Source: Diphasiastrum complanatum
Lineage: Eukaryota; Streptophyta; Lycopodiopsida; Lycopodiales; Lycopodiaceae
DNA: 64,000 nt
Direction of reading: 5' to 3'
NCBI GenBank assembly: GCA_029204225.1
Contig: MU831961.1
Coordinates: 1 to 64,000, forward strand
Every line of letters begins with the position of its first letter. Position 1 is the stretch's first letter. Below, one piece after another: positions 11,601 to 23,200 of the stretch. Both the position numbers and the translations under genes were made by a program. The notes under the pieces are model-generated. The model did not search any database. It had not been told where the DNA came from and saw nothing but the letters and a program-made list of their open reading frames with translations.

Positions 11601-13150
11601 GACATAGTATTTATGATGCCACAAGCACAAAGAGAACCTGATCAAAGTCAAGAACCGGAAGAACAAATCTTTGAAAGACCTGTGCAAAAATCTAGCTGAG
11701 ATAGGTGAAGAGGAGAAGATTGTTCATTTGGAAGAACAATTGACACCCACTCAATTTTCACAGCTACGTACCTTGTTAGGGAAGACAAAGATTGTTTTTC
11801 ATGGTCATACAAAGATCTGAAGGGTGTACCACCAACAATAGTCCAACACACTATAGCCTTGGTGAAGGGAGTAGTCCCCAAGGTGAGCTGATATTATCGC
11901 TGCAATCCCAATTACACAGAACTGATCAAATAGGAGTTGCAAAAACTGCTCGATGCCAAATTCATTTATGAAATCGAGCATACAGAATGAGTACCATTGA
12001 TAGTCATAGTACCCAAAAAGAACGACAAAATGCGAATCTATGTAAATCTGAAGACACTAAATGCGGTTACATAGAAAGATCATTTTTCCTTATCTTTCAC
12101 GAAAAGTGTTTTGGATCGAGTAGTAGGAGCAGAAGCTTACAATCTTTTGGACTGCTTTAGCGGCTACAACCAAGTAAAGATAGGGCGAGAAGATCAACAT
12201 AAGATAGCATTTATGCCTATAAGATAATGCCATTCGGACTTTGCAATTTCCAAGCACCTTCCAGTGAGTCATGCAAGCGGCATTCAAAGATTACCTATAG
12301 AAGTTTCTAGAGATTTTCTTGGATGATTTGTGCATGCATGGGGAGAAAGTGTTGAAGCAATGATGCGAGTATCATATATCCTTGAACCTAGAAATGTGTC
12401 AGTTTTGGGTGACACATGGCTTGATATTGGGTCACATCGTATCAAGACACGGAATCATCACAGATCTATCAAAGATAAGGGTCAATGTTGATCTGCCGCC
12501 CCTAGGGATGATTCGCGGGGTCTATGTTTTCGTGGGTCATGCTAACTACTATCAGATCTTCATTCTGGATTTTGCGAAGTTAGAATGACCAATTTATAGA
12601 CTTACTATGGAACCTCATTGGACAGAGGAAGCCTTATAGGCGTTCTAGAAGCTTAAGATGCATTGGTCTCTACGCCAATTTTACGACAGCCCAATTGGAC
12701 AATAGAATTTCATGTGCACACTGATGCTTCAAATTATGCAGTGGGAGCTATCTGAACCTAGCCAAGAGAGTGCAAAAAAAACATTCCAATTCGATTTGCC
12801 AGCCGACAGCTCATTGACTAAAAAATGAACTACTCTACCATAGAGCGGGAAGCACCGGCCATGATTTATACTGTTAAGTTTAGGCATTATTTGATGGCCA
12901 CACAATTTGCATTTTATACAGACCATCAACCCTTGCCCTATCTAGTTAATAGAACTTGCAACATAGGGCAGATAGTCCGCAAACCCTCCAACAGTATCCC
13001 CTACCAAAACTGGTGGCGGTCCCATGACACTTGCAATATGCAATTATTGGGGACTTTTATTTGCTTCACGCCGAATCTTGATCAAATGGTACTGCACCTT
13101 CTCCATAAAGTCGAGGCGGGTAGTATTAAAATCCAAATTGTGGGGTAGAA
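11601..13150 (+). pseudogene. Ty3/gypsy reverse transcriptase and RNase H, broken
   Basis: Frameshifted and stop-ridden gypsy pol. Recognisable steps: FIYEIEH...VIVPKKNDKMRI (about 11960-12035), the LLDCFSGYNQVKI palm motif (about 12143-12180), the catalytic FLDDL (about 12314-12330), the LGHIVSRHGI thumb region (open frame 12382-12588), and RNase H with HTDAS (about 12718) and YSTIEREA (about 12829) followed by FYTDHQPL. Similarity stops near 12970, where CCGCAAACCCTCCAACAG interrupts it. This is probably the 3' part of the element whose gag/protease lies at 3560-5150. Not functional. Confidence 0.8.
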
Positions 13151-13208
13151 AACAACGGTGGGCTCCGGCAATCCACTTTGAGACTGTCCATGATGTGAAG
13201 CGTGATTC

Positions 13209-16016
13209 CTAGGAGCCTCCCATCATTGCTGCACAAAAGTATAAACAAGCAGCCGACAACTGATCTTTGATTTGCTCTAAGGCCATCGGCTTATTTGGAT
13301 CGCATGCCAGAGGAGGGAGGCAATTGTCCCATCTGGTTGCCACTGACGCCAACAGAGTTAGATCTTTAACAAACAATGCCGATTGTCGTGTCGTTGGATC
13401 TGGAGAGTGGACATACTCTCTCTGATAGACTTGTAAGGCTCGGTGGAAGTCCACTGAGATGGTCCAGCTGTAGGGCTGATGGATGATTGGCCAATTGGGC
13501 GTATGGATGGTGATTTTGTCCATAGCCAATCCCAAATCTTTCCATTTATTCCTTCACGGCATTGGCACATAATAAAGGTCAACCCGCAATTGGTGAGGGC
13601 TGACGACGTAACTCTTGATTGATTCTAGAGTTTTGTCAAACATTGTAATTCTCCATGCCGGCTGCTCTCCCAATGCATGTATTTTGTCCAACTCTTTGTC
13701 GGCTTCTATCTCGGAGGTCTTAAACTTCATAACCCAACCACCACGCGAGGACTCATGCGGATGTTGCTTTAAGAAGGTCTGGATCTGGTCCTCAACACTG
13801 ATGGGCTTTCTGAATAGAGGTGTGGTCCTTGATGAGGATAGACCTGCTTGTACTGCCGGTAAGATTGGCGGTTGTTCTGCTATATCTGGAGCTCCCCCCT
13901 AGTCCATGCTGGAATCTACCCCTGTATCCATTTGTACATCTTCTTGGCGCAAAGAGGAGAATTGTGGCATGACCGGTATGGGGATTTGTGGTCCGGCTTC
14001 CAATACTTGAGCGGCTGCTTTTTCATAGGCGGTGATGGTCTCTTTAGCCTTTGCCAACTCGGTTGAAGCTGCTCCTTTGAACCTGTCAAAGCGGCCTAGG
14101 AATCTCTGAAGGGCCACTTTGTATGTTTCCACTTTCTTGAACAAATATGCGATCTTCGTCGGTGTGACTGGATGATCTGGTATTTGCATTTGAAAATAAG
14201 CATCACGCTCAAGGGTGGTCGCATCCAATTCACCTAGGAGACGCGTGCGATCATGTTCCGCCATCTGCAATTGACCCTTCAACAGTTGCACCTGTTGTTT
14301 TGCATCCTGCACGGCCTTATCCACCTGATCTTGTTCGGTTGTCAGGGCATTTTGCAGAGAGCTGATGTAGTCTTCCAAGCGATCAGCTTGTTGCTGGGCC
14401 AACTTCTCTTCGGCTTCAGCCTTGTCTTCATGCTATTTGGCAATCTTTAACTCTCAATCTAGCTGGACAATCTTCTGGCTGATCAGAGTGCTTTTGGACC
14501 CCATATCGGAGATTCTCTGTTCCATTTCTTTCTTCTTGTCAAGCATAGACTGGATCACTTGCGCAAGGCTTGAAACCAAACCGAGAGCATCACCAGAATC
14601 GACTATCATGGAGGTGGCAACAACAAGAGGACCTGATAGTACTGTCCTTGGTTGGCGTGAAATAGGTGCCAGTACTTCTTCTTTTTCAAAAATGCCTTCC
14701 TCCTCAAAACCCTCAGGCACAGTGGCGTCGAACTGTTTCAGTGATTTCACAGCTTTGTCGACCCAAAGTGCGGCTGGGCTATCTTGCTTGTGAGGTTGCT
14801 GGCTGACATCTTTAACACTGACAATAGTGTCATAGATCTGTTCGAATCCTCTTCCAGGGGATTGGAGGTTAAAGGGCGCAGGGCTGTGGGGCATTTCAAA
14901 AATTTTGGCGGCCCCAAGGGGGTCAGAATCATCGAACATATCCATAAAAAATTGTGTGTTTGGTGAAGTGGCTTCGGTGTGCGCAAGTGAGGCGGCCTGG
15001 GTAGCTGTGATGGGAATGGTAGGCCCAATGGTCACAAACTGTCCTTGTGTGGAAGCAGAGGCGAGGGAAGCATCAGAGGCAGGGGGAATGGGAAGTTCAG
15101 TGCAAACAGCAGCAGGAGGTGGAAGCGCAGCTGACGATGTATGTCTAGTACGACGTCGTGACAAGGAAGGCGAGTCAGAAATGAAGATCTCGCTGCGTGG
15201 ACGACGACGACTATGAGAACTTGAGGCTTGGTGTGCTTCTTCATAGACCGAAAGCACAGAATCCAGGTGGAAACCATGGATTTTGTTTTCTAGGTGAGAA
15301 GCGGCTAGAAGAGACAATAAAGAGCCAGCAGCGAACTGCTGCTTAGTATTGGCCTTAATAGCTCGTTTGAGCTCACCAGAAACAATCTTGAACAAATTAT
15401 ATGGTTCAAGAGGGGCTTTGGCCAACTTGGTGTAGGAGTCCACTATTCTATGGAGGATTTGTGATGTGATGCAGTCTTTTCTAAGGTTGCCAACCATCAG
15501 GAAGCTGTTCAGTAACTGGGCAGCAGCGTGTATTGAAGGCTCAGTGATGGCTTCCAAAAGGTATCCGTCATTGGTCCAGTGTAGATCATTGGTGAGGTCA
15601 ATGTATGGCTTGATGGTCTGTTTGGCCTGCTTGTGATTGGGTGAGGCCTGTGTACCAGATGCTATGCCTATGGCTGCAAGGGCGGCCTCAGTGACACGCA
15701 CCTTGTGTGTGGCTCCCTGGAAAGTGATATAAAATCTGGATTTCTCTTGCTTCCACGTACTGAAGGCAAGAGTAATGAAATCCATGTTGATTCTATCAGA
15801 AAAGGCTCTCTCTTGAATACCCATCGCAGTGAGCAGAGGCTCCGCAAGGGTCATCCACTGAGTGACCATGCTTGTGCTAGGAAGGATCATGATGTCCGTT
15901 GCAGATGGGACATCACGATAGATAGTATAGCGCATAGACTGGGAAGTATCGGTAGAAGACATGATGAGCAAAAAGGAAATGTAAGACACGTGAAAGTGTA
16001 TTAGAAAGCAAGTCAT
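13209..16016 (-). pseudogene. ORF-A copy 1: long coiled-coil repeat protein with in-frame stops
   Basis: One continuous minus-strand frame of 936 codons broken only by stops at 14454-14456, about 14406, 13899-13901 and 13554-13556. From the start at 16016 (or the second Met about 20 codons in): a conserved domain containing PLLTAMGIQERAFSDRINMDF and TFQGATHKVRV; a segment WTNDGYLLEAI...AAQLLNSFLMVGNLRK; an Arg/Ser then Pro/Ala-rich linker (about 15080-15200); and a long region of heptad-like heterogeneity (about 13980-14450, LAQQQADRLEDYISSL...) that should form a coiled coil. Related fragments lie at 22448-22651, 25165-25524 and 27565-27880, so it is a mobile repeat protein. I do not recognise an enzyme domain; a gag-like or extra-ORF role is inference. 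Confidence 0.65.
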
Positions 16017-16371
16017 GAAGTTTGGAAGGCTTTGGTCGCAGGAAAAATTCGCAAGAGCTTCGCTAGCACAAGTGAGAAATTAATTGAATTCAACCAACTT
16101 ACAGGTGAATTTGGTGGGTCCATTACACTGAATACTAGTTTGGCTGATCAGTTCAAAAATTTGCAGGCATGTACAATATTGTGAAAATATGCTATAGAAA
16201 TCTCGGCGAAAGTTTCTGGGAATCAGAACCTATCAGGCAAACATTTTCCAAGGCTGGCGAAGGATGAACCTTCGCCCAGAAGGATCCTTTGTCGAGGTAC
16301 TATCATAAATACTTTTTTTTCACAATCTGAACCTATGGACAACCTAATTTGGACATTTTAAGATCATCTAG
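16017..16371 (-). promoter_or_regulatory. Upstream region of ORF-A copy 1 (LTR-like, split by insertion)
   Basis: Matches, in reverse, the upstream regions of the ORF-A copies at 25525-25860 and 27000-27560. It includes CTGCAAATTTTTGAACTGAT, which aligns with CTGCAAATTTTTGTCCAG at 27369, and a GAACCTTC motif at 16266-16273. It continues on the far side of the inserted element at 21669-21814, where three more GAAnnTTC motifs occur. The TATA position seen in copy 4 (CCTATAAAAGGG) is decayed here. Confidence 0.45.
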
Positions 16372-17203
16372 TGTGCAAAAAGTACAAAAAGGACCAAGAG
16401 TGGATCCTAATCTGATCCTCAAGAGGGATTGGTTGTCAGATTACTTGATTTATCAATCTACTTCAGATTAAAATCAATCTAGATCAATTCTAGACACAAA
16501 ATCCTAACAAGAACAATCATTAATTGAAGGTAAGTGTACTTTATGGTTTCACACGTGTGAAACACTCTCTGAGTACGGACTCCAACCTGAAAATCAAGTA
16601 CACATTGATAGAACCTCAAAACAATCAAAACAAATGTAGACAAATGGAGAGAATCACTCAAAATTGCTTCCAAAACCAAGATTGGTGTCTCACACTGATT
16701 ATGGCCAAATGTGGCTCTATATATACAATAAGTGAGAGCTCGTGGTACTGATCATCCCTCTGATCCCACATGTGTGAGGGTGCTTTGTCATATGATGATT
16801 CATCATGCAAAACTGACACTTGGACAAAACCTTCTATTTTGAGCACTTTTGGTCCATTTTCCTTCTATATGGAGATCTACTTGGAAATCTTTTAGAAGTC
16901 CAAATTCGCCTAATTCAGCTTATTCCACACGTGTGAGCTGTCCTCTACACATGGGATGTGACACCTAACCAAAATATTTGGCTCATGCAATCAATAGATT
17001 GATGCCATGTGTCATATATCTAAAAAACTAGTTTTTGGCCTTTTTAGCCACTAGAACTTGAATTAAATCATATGTACAACCTATATGATTATGGTACATG
17101 ACAAGTACACTATTTTCACATGTGGGAACAGGCCCACACATGTGTAATCATCCTATATACATGATTTTTGGCCTCTACCAAGCTTATTTTTGCATTTTTC
17201 ACA
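16372..17203 (-). repeat. 3' LTR of copy 2
   Basis: 832 bp; in element orientation it begins TGTGAAAAATGC and ends ...TTTTTGCACA. It contains the 16-bp palindrome TTTCACACGTGTGAAA at 16547-16562 and further CACATGTG/CACACGTG variants near 16768, 16926 and 17117. Confidence 0.92.
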
Positions 17204-17218
17204 CTCCTCCTCAAAAAT
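17204..17218 (-). other. Polypurine tract of copy 2
   Basis: In element orientation TTTTTGAGGAGGAG immediately precedes the 3' LTR start. Confidence 0.65.
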
Positions 17219-17329
17219 CTAGCTTGATGGAAAACATGATGATCTTGAACTTGACTCCATGGGCTGAATTGGTCTTTGCTAGTTCAAAAGGTTTGAATAT
17301 CAGCCAATGAGCTTGATGTTGATCTGAAA

Positions 17330-19239
17330 TCACCATATCCATGATAGTGCTTCTTTGATGTTGACATCTTTGATGAGCTTGAGAGCTTTGCACCATCCTA
17401 GCACCTCCAAAATTGATTCCTTCCAATTTTCATGTAGATGCTTGACTTTGAGGCTTGCTTCTTCTTCATGTGCATGCTCCTTCATGAGAAAATAAAGATT
17501 TCTTCTTGATTTATTAGGAACACAAAGATCTACCATCATGTTACCACGATCTAGAGAATTAGACTCATCCAGATTGGCAAGACTATGCATGCTATAATAA
17601 CAAAGTGTTTGCATCATATCTTCATGCTTGTTTACCATGCTAATCTCAGATCCAATGAGGATAAATACTTCATTATGGAGATAAGTGTCTTAAGAAGATG
17701 ACTCACTTACTCTCATAAAGAGTTTATGATTTGCCTCAATACAAATTTTCAAACTATGAGTGAACAAATCGCTTTTGCTCTTACATGACTGAAGAGCATA
17801 CATTTGATGAAATAACCATTTGCTTTCTAATTGATTTAAAATAAATTTCAACCTTTTAAGAACATCATCTATGTTCTCAAGAGAGACTTCATGCTCAACT
17901 AGTATGGCTTTACTCCAATTTTGAGATGCAATGATCTCACTAAAGCAAATTGATTTATCAAATGAATAAGAGAAGTAAGTATGAGATCTATACCACATGA
18001 GATATGCTCCTCTTTCCCTTGAAATGTGAGCCACATGGAATCAACCATATTTCTTGAGTTTCTTTTTGGAATCACAACTTGAGAAGGTCTCTCCTCCTCA
18101 ATCCTTGGCACACTTGAACCTTGAGATGATTCTTTAAGATCCTCTTTATGGTGCTCCTTCTTGATGGAAATCCGAGACTTCCATGTCTCATAATGATCAC
18201 AACAACTATGACCACACAATATGCACTTCCTATGATTATCAAAATTACTTATGCTAGAAACATAAGTCCAAAAATCACCACAACTTGGCATGATTTTTCT
18301 AATATTGAAATCAAAAGGCATTTCCATCTCAATAAGGCTAACTACTTGCTTATGGATATAAGTGTCCACTTTGGATGCTTCACTAATTCTCACAAGAAGT
18401 TTACAACTTGCCTTTAAGATTGAAAACTTACAATTTTCATCTTTATGAATGAACACATCATTCATGATCTTATTGAAACCAAAAGATCCTACATTATGAA
18501 GATATTTCCATTTCCTTGACTTCATAACTAATGTAAGCTTACAAGGAAAACATATTTTGCTATCTTTTAAGGCATCACAATCAACTAGTATTGCCTTAAT
18601 CCACCTTTGAGATACAAAAATCTCTTCAAAGCAAAATGGTTCTTCATAAGTTGACATGATAGCATAAATGAAACTATTTTCATTTTGTGATTGCTGCTCC
18701 TTATTCTTGATTGATTTCTCTTGGATCATAACAATAAGTTTGAACTTATTCAAAGTTCCAAGCAAAATAATTTCCAAGGACATAAAATAAATCCAAGTTA
18801 CTTTCATGAAAGTGACATCTATCTTTGCATCTTGAACCAAACAATGCACTTCCAAATGAAAATTTTCAAAATATTTGACATGTGTTGTGATGGACTTTTG
18901 AAGACAAATCTTGCAAGTCCTTGTGAGACTCCAAGCCTCATTCACCTTTCCACAAAGGAAACACCTTCTCTTGGACTTGTCCTTCTTGTATTTGCATTTC
19001 AAACTTGAAGCTCCATCCTTCACCTCGGCCCCCTTGCTTTGGCTCTCCTTGGATAAATTGGTCTTCTTTTTGTAGCATCTTGAGAAAATATATCCTCCCT
19101 TGCCACAAAGGTTGTACTTAGGATCCTTTCTTTCCTTCAATAGGATGCCACCTATTGATGCCATGTGAATAAAAACCTGTGATATGATTCTACAAATGTA
19201 ATTTGTGACTTTCAAGAGACTAGATTTGAACATCTTCAA
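17330..19239 (-). pseudogene. Unknown zinc-knuckle/repeat protein, copy 2, nearly intact
   Basis: From the Met codon at 19239 the frame is open for 446 codons (to 17899). A frameshift near 17950-18000 moves the homology to the frame of 17690-18034, and one stop at about 17690 separates the last stretch (17330-17638). Parts in order: NLCGKGG-type knuckle near residue 42 (outer Cys and His replaced by Tyr), second cluster CFLC...CKIC near residues 92-112, module 1 (about residues 190-340), CILCGHSCC cluster near residue 352, acidic VPRIEEE linker, then module 2 across the frameshift. Module 2 repeats module 1 motifs (SQNWSKAILV against SQRWIKAILV; EANHKLFMRVSE against KASCKLLVRISE). No enzyme motif is visible. 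Function unknown; a structural, RNA-binding role is a reasonable guess only. Confidence 0.65.
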
Positions 19240-20821
19240 TAATCTAGAATGATCTACAAAAGATCTAGCTCACAAACCTAAGAATCAATCTTCACACTAA
19301 TGACTAGTCACTTGGAAACTTTGCTTTGATCACTAAGACAAAAGCTCACAATCTTTGAATCAAATCACAAAAGAAATCAAATCCAATCTCCAATTGGACT
19401 CATGAAATACCAATGACTCTTTCTTTTGAAAGTTGAAATGGATATGAAAAAGATTTGACACCTAGATTTTCCTTTTCACTTGACTAGTTCTCTCAACACT
19501 TGAGATTCTTGAACAAAAGATGGGTTTCGTTTCAAATACATGAAAATCAAACTTAATAACTTCTTTTGGACTCACTCTTGACCCAAATAATCTCACTCTT
19601 GAGATTTAGAATGAATTTGATTTGATGAAAACAAACTATACCACCATTTTTTCACAAAGCTTAAAAATTAGACAACTAGAGATTCACAAAGATCTCAACC
19701 ATACATGAATACTCAAATACGGACTCCTCCTCATTCTAGACATCAAATGGGATCACAAATTGACCCTCACACTCTCACAAAGAAAGTTGAATAGAACTAA
19801 TTTGAGTTTCATACATACTATGTCAATTTTTGCTCAATAAATTGAATTCAATCACTCCTATTGGATTCCACCAATTTCTCTACCTTTTAAGACTTGGAAT
19901 GAAATTCAAAATCAAACGTTGTGATTTTTCTCACTAAGATATTGTGCTTCAAAGAGCTAATGCCACTTAGAAAGATTTGATCACCTAGGAGAATACAAAT
20001 TCTCCACCAATAACAACACAAAATGAGTTTCTAGATCTTGCCTTCTACAAAGGAAGGAGCTCTTAGAAAATTGGATCTCTCTCTACACATTTGTCATAGA
20101 CACCTTAATGACCTTTTCAAACCTTCAAATCACTCAAACAAATTGAGTAGGGTATAACAATGTGACTTGGATCTCAATCCTTTTTCTAGAACTCTCAATT
20201 TAAGCCAATCTATGTCACATTCTACAAAAGATTTGCATAGATGCTCTATATGCACTAGAAACTCTCAAAGCTTTCACTTGGAGGACAGATCCAAGGATGT
20301 TTTCTAGAAAATTGATGCTTCTAAACTTGACCCTATCACTCTTGAACAAATCTAGAGTGATGGTACAATGGATTTCAACCTTTCACCTTGCATATCACTC
20401 CTTAATCTATGATTTTTAGCAAAATCTCTCTCAACTTCAACATGCACTCAAAAAATCAGAGATAATCAATTAATGCACCTGATTCAAGCTTAAAATTTAA
20501 TTTATTGGCTGATCTAACCCGAGAACTAATCAAGGGATTAGATTCTCTATAGAAAATGCTTGATTTTGCACCAAAAATCTCTCAAATTGGGTGTGTGAGT
20601 CAAATTGTACAAATTTTTGAATTTTCAGCCAAATCGGAGCTGTACGGTCTCACACGTGTGAAAAGGGTTCCTACAGCCCACAACAAGTTCTGGTCCAAAA
20701 ATTTTGAGAATATCTATCAAATCCAACTCGCTACCCAAAATTTGACTAGTTTCCAAAAAACTGCTAATTTTGGCTTTGATTTGGATTAACCCTATCAATT
20801 TCAACAAAATCTCTTGTACTA
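19240..20821 (-). other. Long leader of copy 2
   Basis: About 1.6 kb between the primer-binding site and the open frame. It contains degenerate ~160-bp repeats (about 19375-19930) matching those of copy 1, and one unit (about 20635-20790) of the sequence duplicated in copy 1, with a CACACGTGTG palindrome near 20650. No coding potential is recognised. Confidence 0.55.
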
Positions 20822-20834
20822 GGCTCTGATACCA
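20822..20834 (-). other. Primer-binding site of copy 2
   Basis: GGCTCTGATACCA on the plus strand, i.e. TGGTATCAGAGCC in element orientation, directly abutting the 5' LTR at 20835. Confidence 0.88.
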
Positions 20835-21668
20835 TGTGCAAAAAAGTGCAAAAAGGACCAAGAGTGGATCCTAATCTGATCCTCAAGAGGGATTGGTTGT
20901 TAGATTACTTGATCTATCAATCTACTTCAGATTAAGATCAATCTAGATCAATTCTAGACACAAAATCCTAACAAGAACAATCATTAATTGAAGGTAAGTG
21001 TACTTTATGGTTTCACACGTGTGAAACACTCTCTGAGTACAGACTCCAACCTGAAAATCAAGTACACATTGATAGAACCTCAAAACAATCAAAACAAATG
21101 TAGACAAATGGAGAGAATCACTCAAAATTGCTTCCAAAACCAAGATTGGTGTCTCACACTGATTATGGCCAAATGTGGCTCTATATATACAATAAGTGAG
21201 AGCTCGTGGTACTGATCATCCCTCTGATCCCACATGTGTGAAGGTGCTTTGTCATATGATGATTCATCATGCAAAACTGACACTTGGACAAAACCTTCTA
21301 TTTTGAGCACTTTTGGTCCATTTTCCTTCTATATGGAGATCTACTTGGAAATCTTTTAGAAGTCCAAATTCGCCTACTTCAGCTTATTCCACACGTGTGA
21401 GCTGTCCTCTACACATGGGATGTGACACCTAACCAAAATATTTGGCTCATGCAATCAATAGATTGATGCCATGTGTCATATATCTAGAAAACTAGTTTTT
21501 GGCCTTTTTAGCCACTAGAACTTGAATTAAATCATATGTACAACCTATATGATTATGGTACATGACAAGTACACTATTTTCACACGTGAGAACAGGCTCC
21601 ACAAATGTGTAATCATCCTATATACATGATTTTTGGCCTCTACCAAACTTATTTTTGCATTTTTCACA
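20835..21668 (-). repeat. 5' LTR of copy 2
   Basis: 834 bp, near-identical to 16372-17203. The perfect palindrome TTTCACACGTGTGAAA is at 21011-21026. A TATA-like CTATATATAC lies near 21180 on the plus strand. Followed by the target duplication TCTAG. Confidence 0.92.
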
Positions 21669-21814
21669 TCTAGCAGGTCGACGAAGGTTCATAATGAGGT
21701 TAAGGTGCTCGGTGAAGGTTCCCAAAATGGCATATTATTGATCCTTTGCCTGACTCAAAAACTGGATTTTTCCTGAAAATGAACCTTCACCCACCTCAAA
21801 TTAGATAAATCTAG
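21669..21814 (-). promoter_or_regulatory. GAAnnTTC-rich distal upstream region of ORF-A copy 1
   Basis: Three exact GAAnnTTC sites (21683-21690, 21714-21721, 21781-21788) in 146 bp. The motif is the core two-unit heat shock element. Contiguous with 16017-16371 before the LTR element inserted. Regulation by heat-shock factors is inference. Confidence 0.4.
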
Positions 21815-22447
21815 TGAGAGCGATAGTATAGTTCAGATTTCAACATGAATGGAGGATCTAACTCTAACATCTATTAACACTACATCCATTAACACTATGC
21901 ATCCACAACAAGATAGCTTACTCTTTCTCTCTCTCCCTTTCTCTCTCATAAAAAGTATAACAACATACAATCCCAATAACATTCAGATCCAACAATTAGC
22001 AAAATCCAAAGAAAGCATGAGAGATGGAGGAAAAGTGATAGAGAGTAAGGACATTCATCAATCCATTTCTGAAGAGAACCAATCTACTTTATTGAAATGA
22101 GAAAATGAACATGTGTAGGAACTCTAGTTGGTCCCTTTTTATAATAGAGAGGAGGGCCCTGGCCTCTGAATCCTATTGGTCCATTTCTACCTCCCTAATT
22201 ATTCAAATTTAAAAAAGTGTGGGAACCATCCAGAATTGGAGGAAAATCCAACTTCATTCACTAACTTGACATTTAGGCCCTGCGACATTAAAAGTCCCGC
22301 AAAAAGGTGTAAAGTCCTTTTATTGACTTTCTAATTAATCAAATCTCTATGTGATCATCGGGTTGGACTAACACACGCAGGGTGTCAAATCCCTCTCACT
22401 TATTAACTAAGGTTAGGGTTGCCTTGGGATCCGCAAACCCTCTAACA
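21815..22447 (+). repeat. Dispersed repeat copy B (LTR-like)
   Basis: 633 bp, begins TGAGAGCGATAGTATAG and ends ACCCTCTAACA, so it has TG...CA ends like an LTR. It closely matches copy A (1349-1950). No 5-bp target duplication is seen at its ends. An ORF-A fragment (-) abuts its right end. Confidence 0.6.
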
Positions 22448-22655
22448 GATTTGGAAAGAGACCTTTTTCTTCCTAAGGTTGCCAGCCATCAGAAAGTTGT
22501 TCAGAAGTTGTGCAACAACATGGAAGATAGAATCTTTAATGGCCTCTAGCAGATAACCATCATTCGTGTGATACTGATTGATGGTAGTATAAACAAAAGA
22601 CTTAATAGTGGACTTGATTGTTTCATCCTTGTTAAGTTCACCTACTTTCAATTGA
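22448..22655 (-). pseudogene. ORF-A fragment, copy 2
   Basis: A 69-codon minus-strand frame (ATG at 22651) with NDGYLLEAIKDSIFHVVAQL and LNNFLMAGNLRK. It corresponds to the middle segment of ORF-A copy 1 (NDGYLLEAITEPSIHAAAQL; LNSFLMVGNLRK). It is cut off by repeat copy B. Confidence 0.6.
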
Positions 22656-23038
22656 AAGGCTATTGAGGATCGAGTCCGTCCTTAAAGAAACTCATTATCT
22701 TACACCACCATCTTTGAGAGCAAGTTGTAGTATGAAAGAGATTGGGAGAGCTCAAGGGAGAGATCATAATTCACGCTGGGCCTCGTTTAGACTAAGAATT
22801 CATGGAAGTTCTTTATTCCATCATTGGCTCATGCACCTCTGTACACGCATTCTGAGCATTTCTATCTATTATCACCATTCCGATTCTGACAGGCATCACA
22901 CCAGACAATGACATTCTGTGGGAAATTTTGACGAGAACCTACATTCGATTCCTATTCATCGCAGACAGAGGAGCATTTGGAATGAACTGCTAGTAGACGA
23001 CTAGCATGTATGCTGCAGCTCCTCGTTGGCCCTGCTCG

Positions 23039-23200
23039 CTATCTCTGCCTGGCCCTCGCTGCGCCTGCATCTGCCCACTGCCTCGCCTCTCTGGGTGCTC
23101 GTGGAAGGCCTCCTACACGTCCTCACTATCTCTGCCTGGCCCTCGCTGCCCCTGCAGCTGCCCACTGCCTCGCCTGTCTGTGTGCTCGTGGAAGGCCTCC
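23039..23200. repeat. Tandem duplication, 87-bp unit
   Basis: Two copies (from 23039 and from 23126) of a GC-rich unit starting CTATCTCTGCCTGGCCCTCG and ending GTGCTCGTGGAAGGCCTCC, with a handful of differences. Open frames across it are low complexity and have no known domain. Confidence 0.75.

Larger units (their letters stand above)
16372..21668 (-). mobile_element. Non-autonomous LTR retrotransposon, copy 2 (complete)
   Basis: 5297 bp on the minus strand with LTRs of 832 and 834 bp, an initiator-tRNA-Met primer-binding site beside the 5' LTR and a polypurine tract beside the 3' LTR. Both flanks carry the 5-bp direct repeat TCTAG (16367-16371 and 21669-21673), a target-site duplication proving a simple insertion. 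Internal sequence encodes only the knuckle/repeat protein at 17330-19239; there is no pol. The two LTRs differ at only a small fraction of positions by eye, so this copy is younger than copy 1. It interrupts the ORF-A upstream region. Confidence 0.92.
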
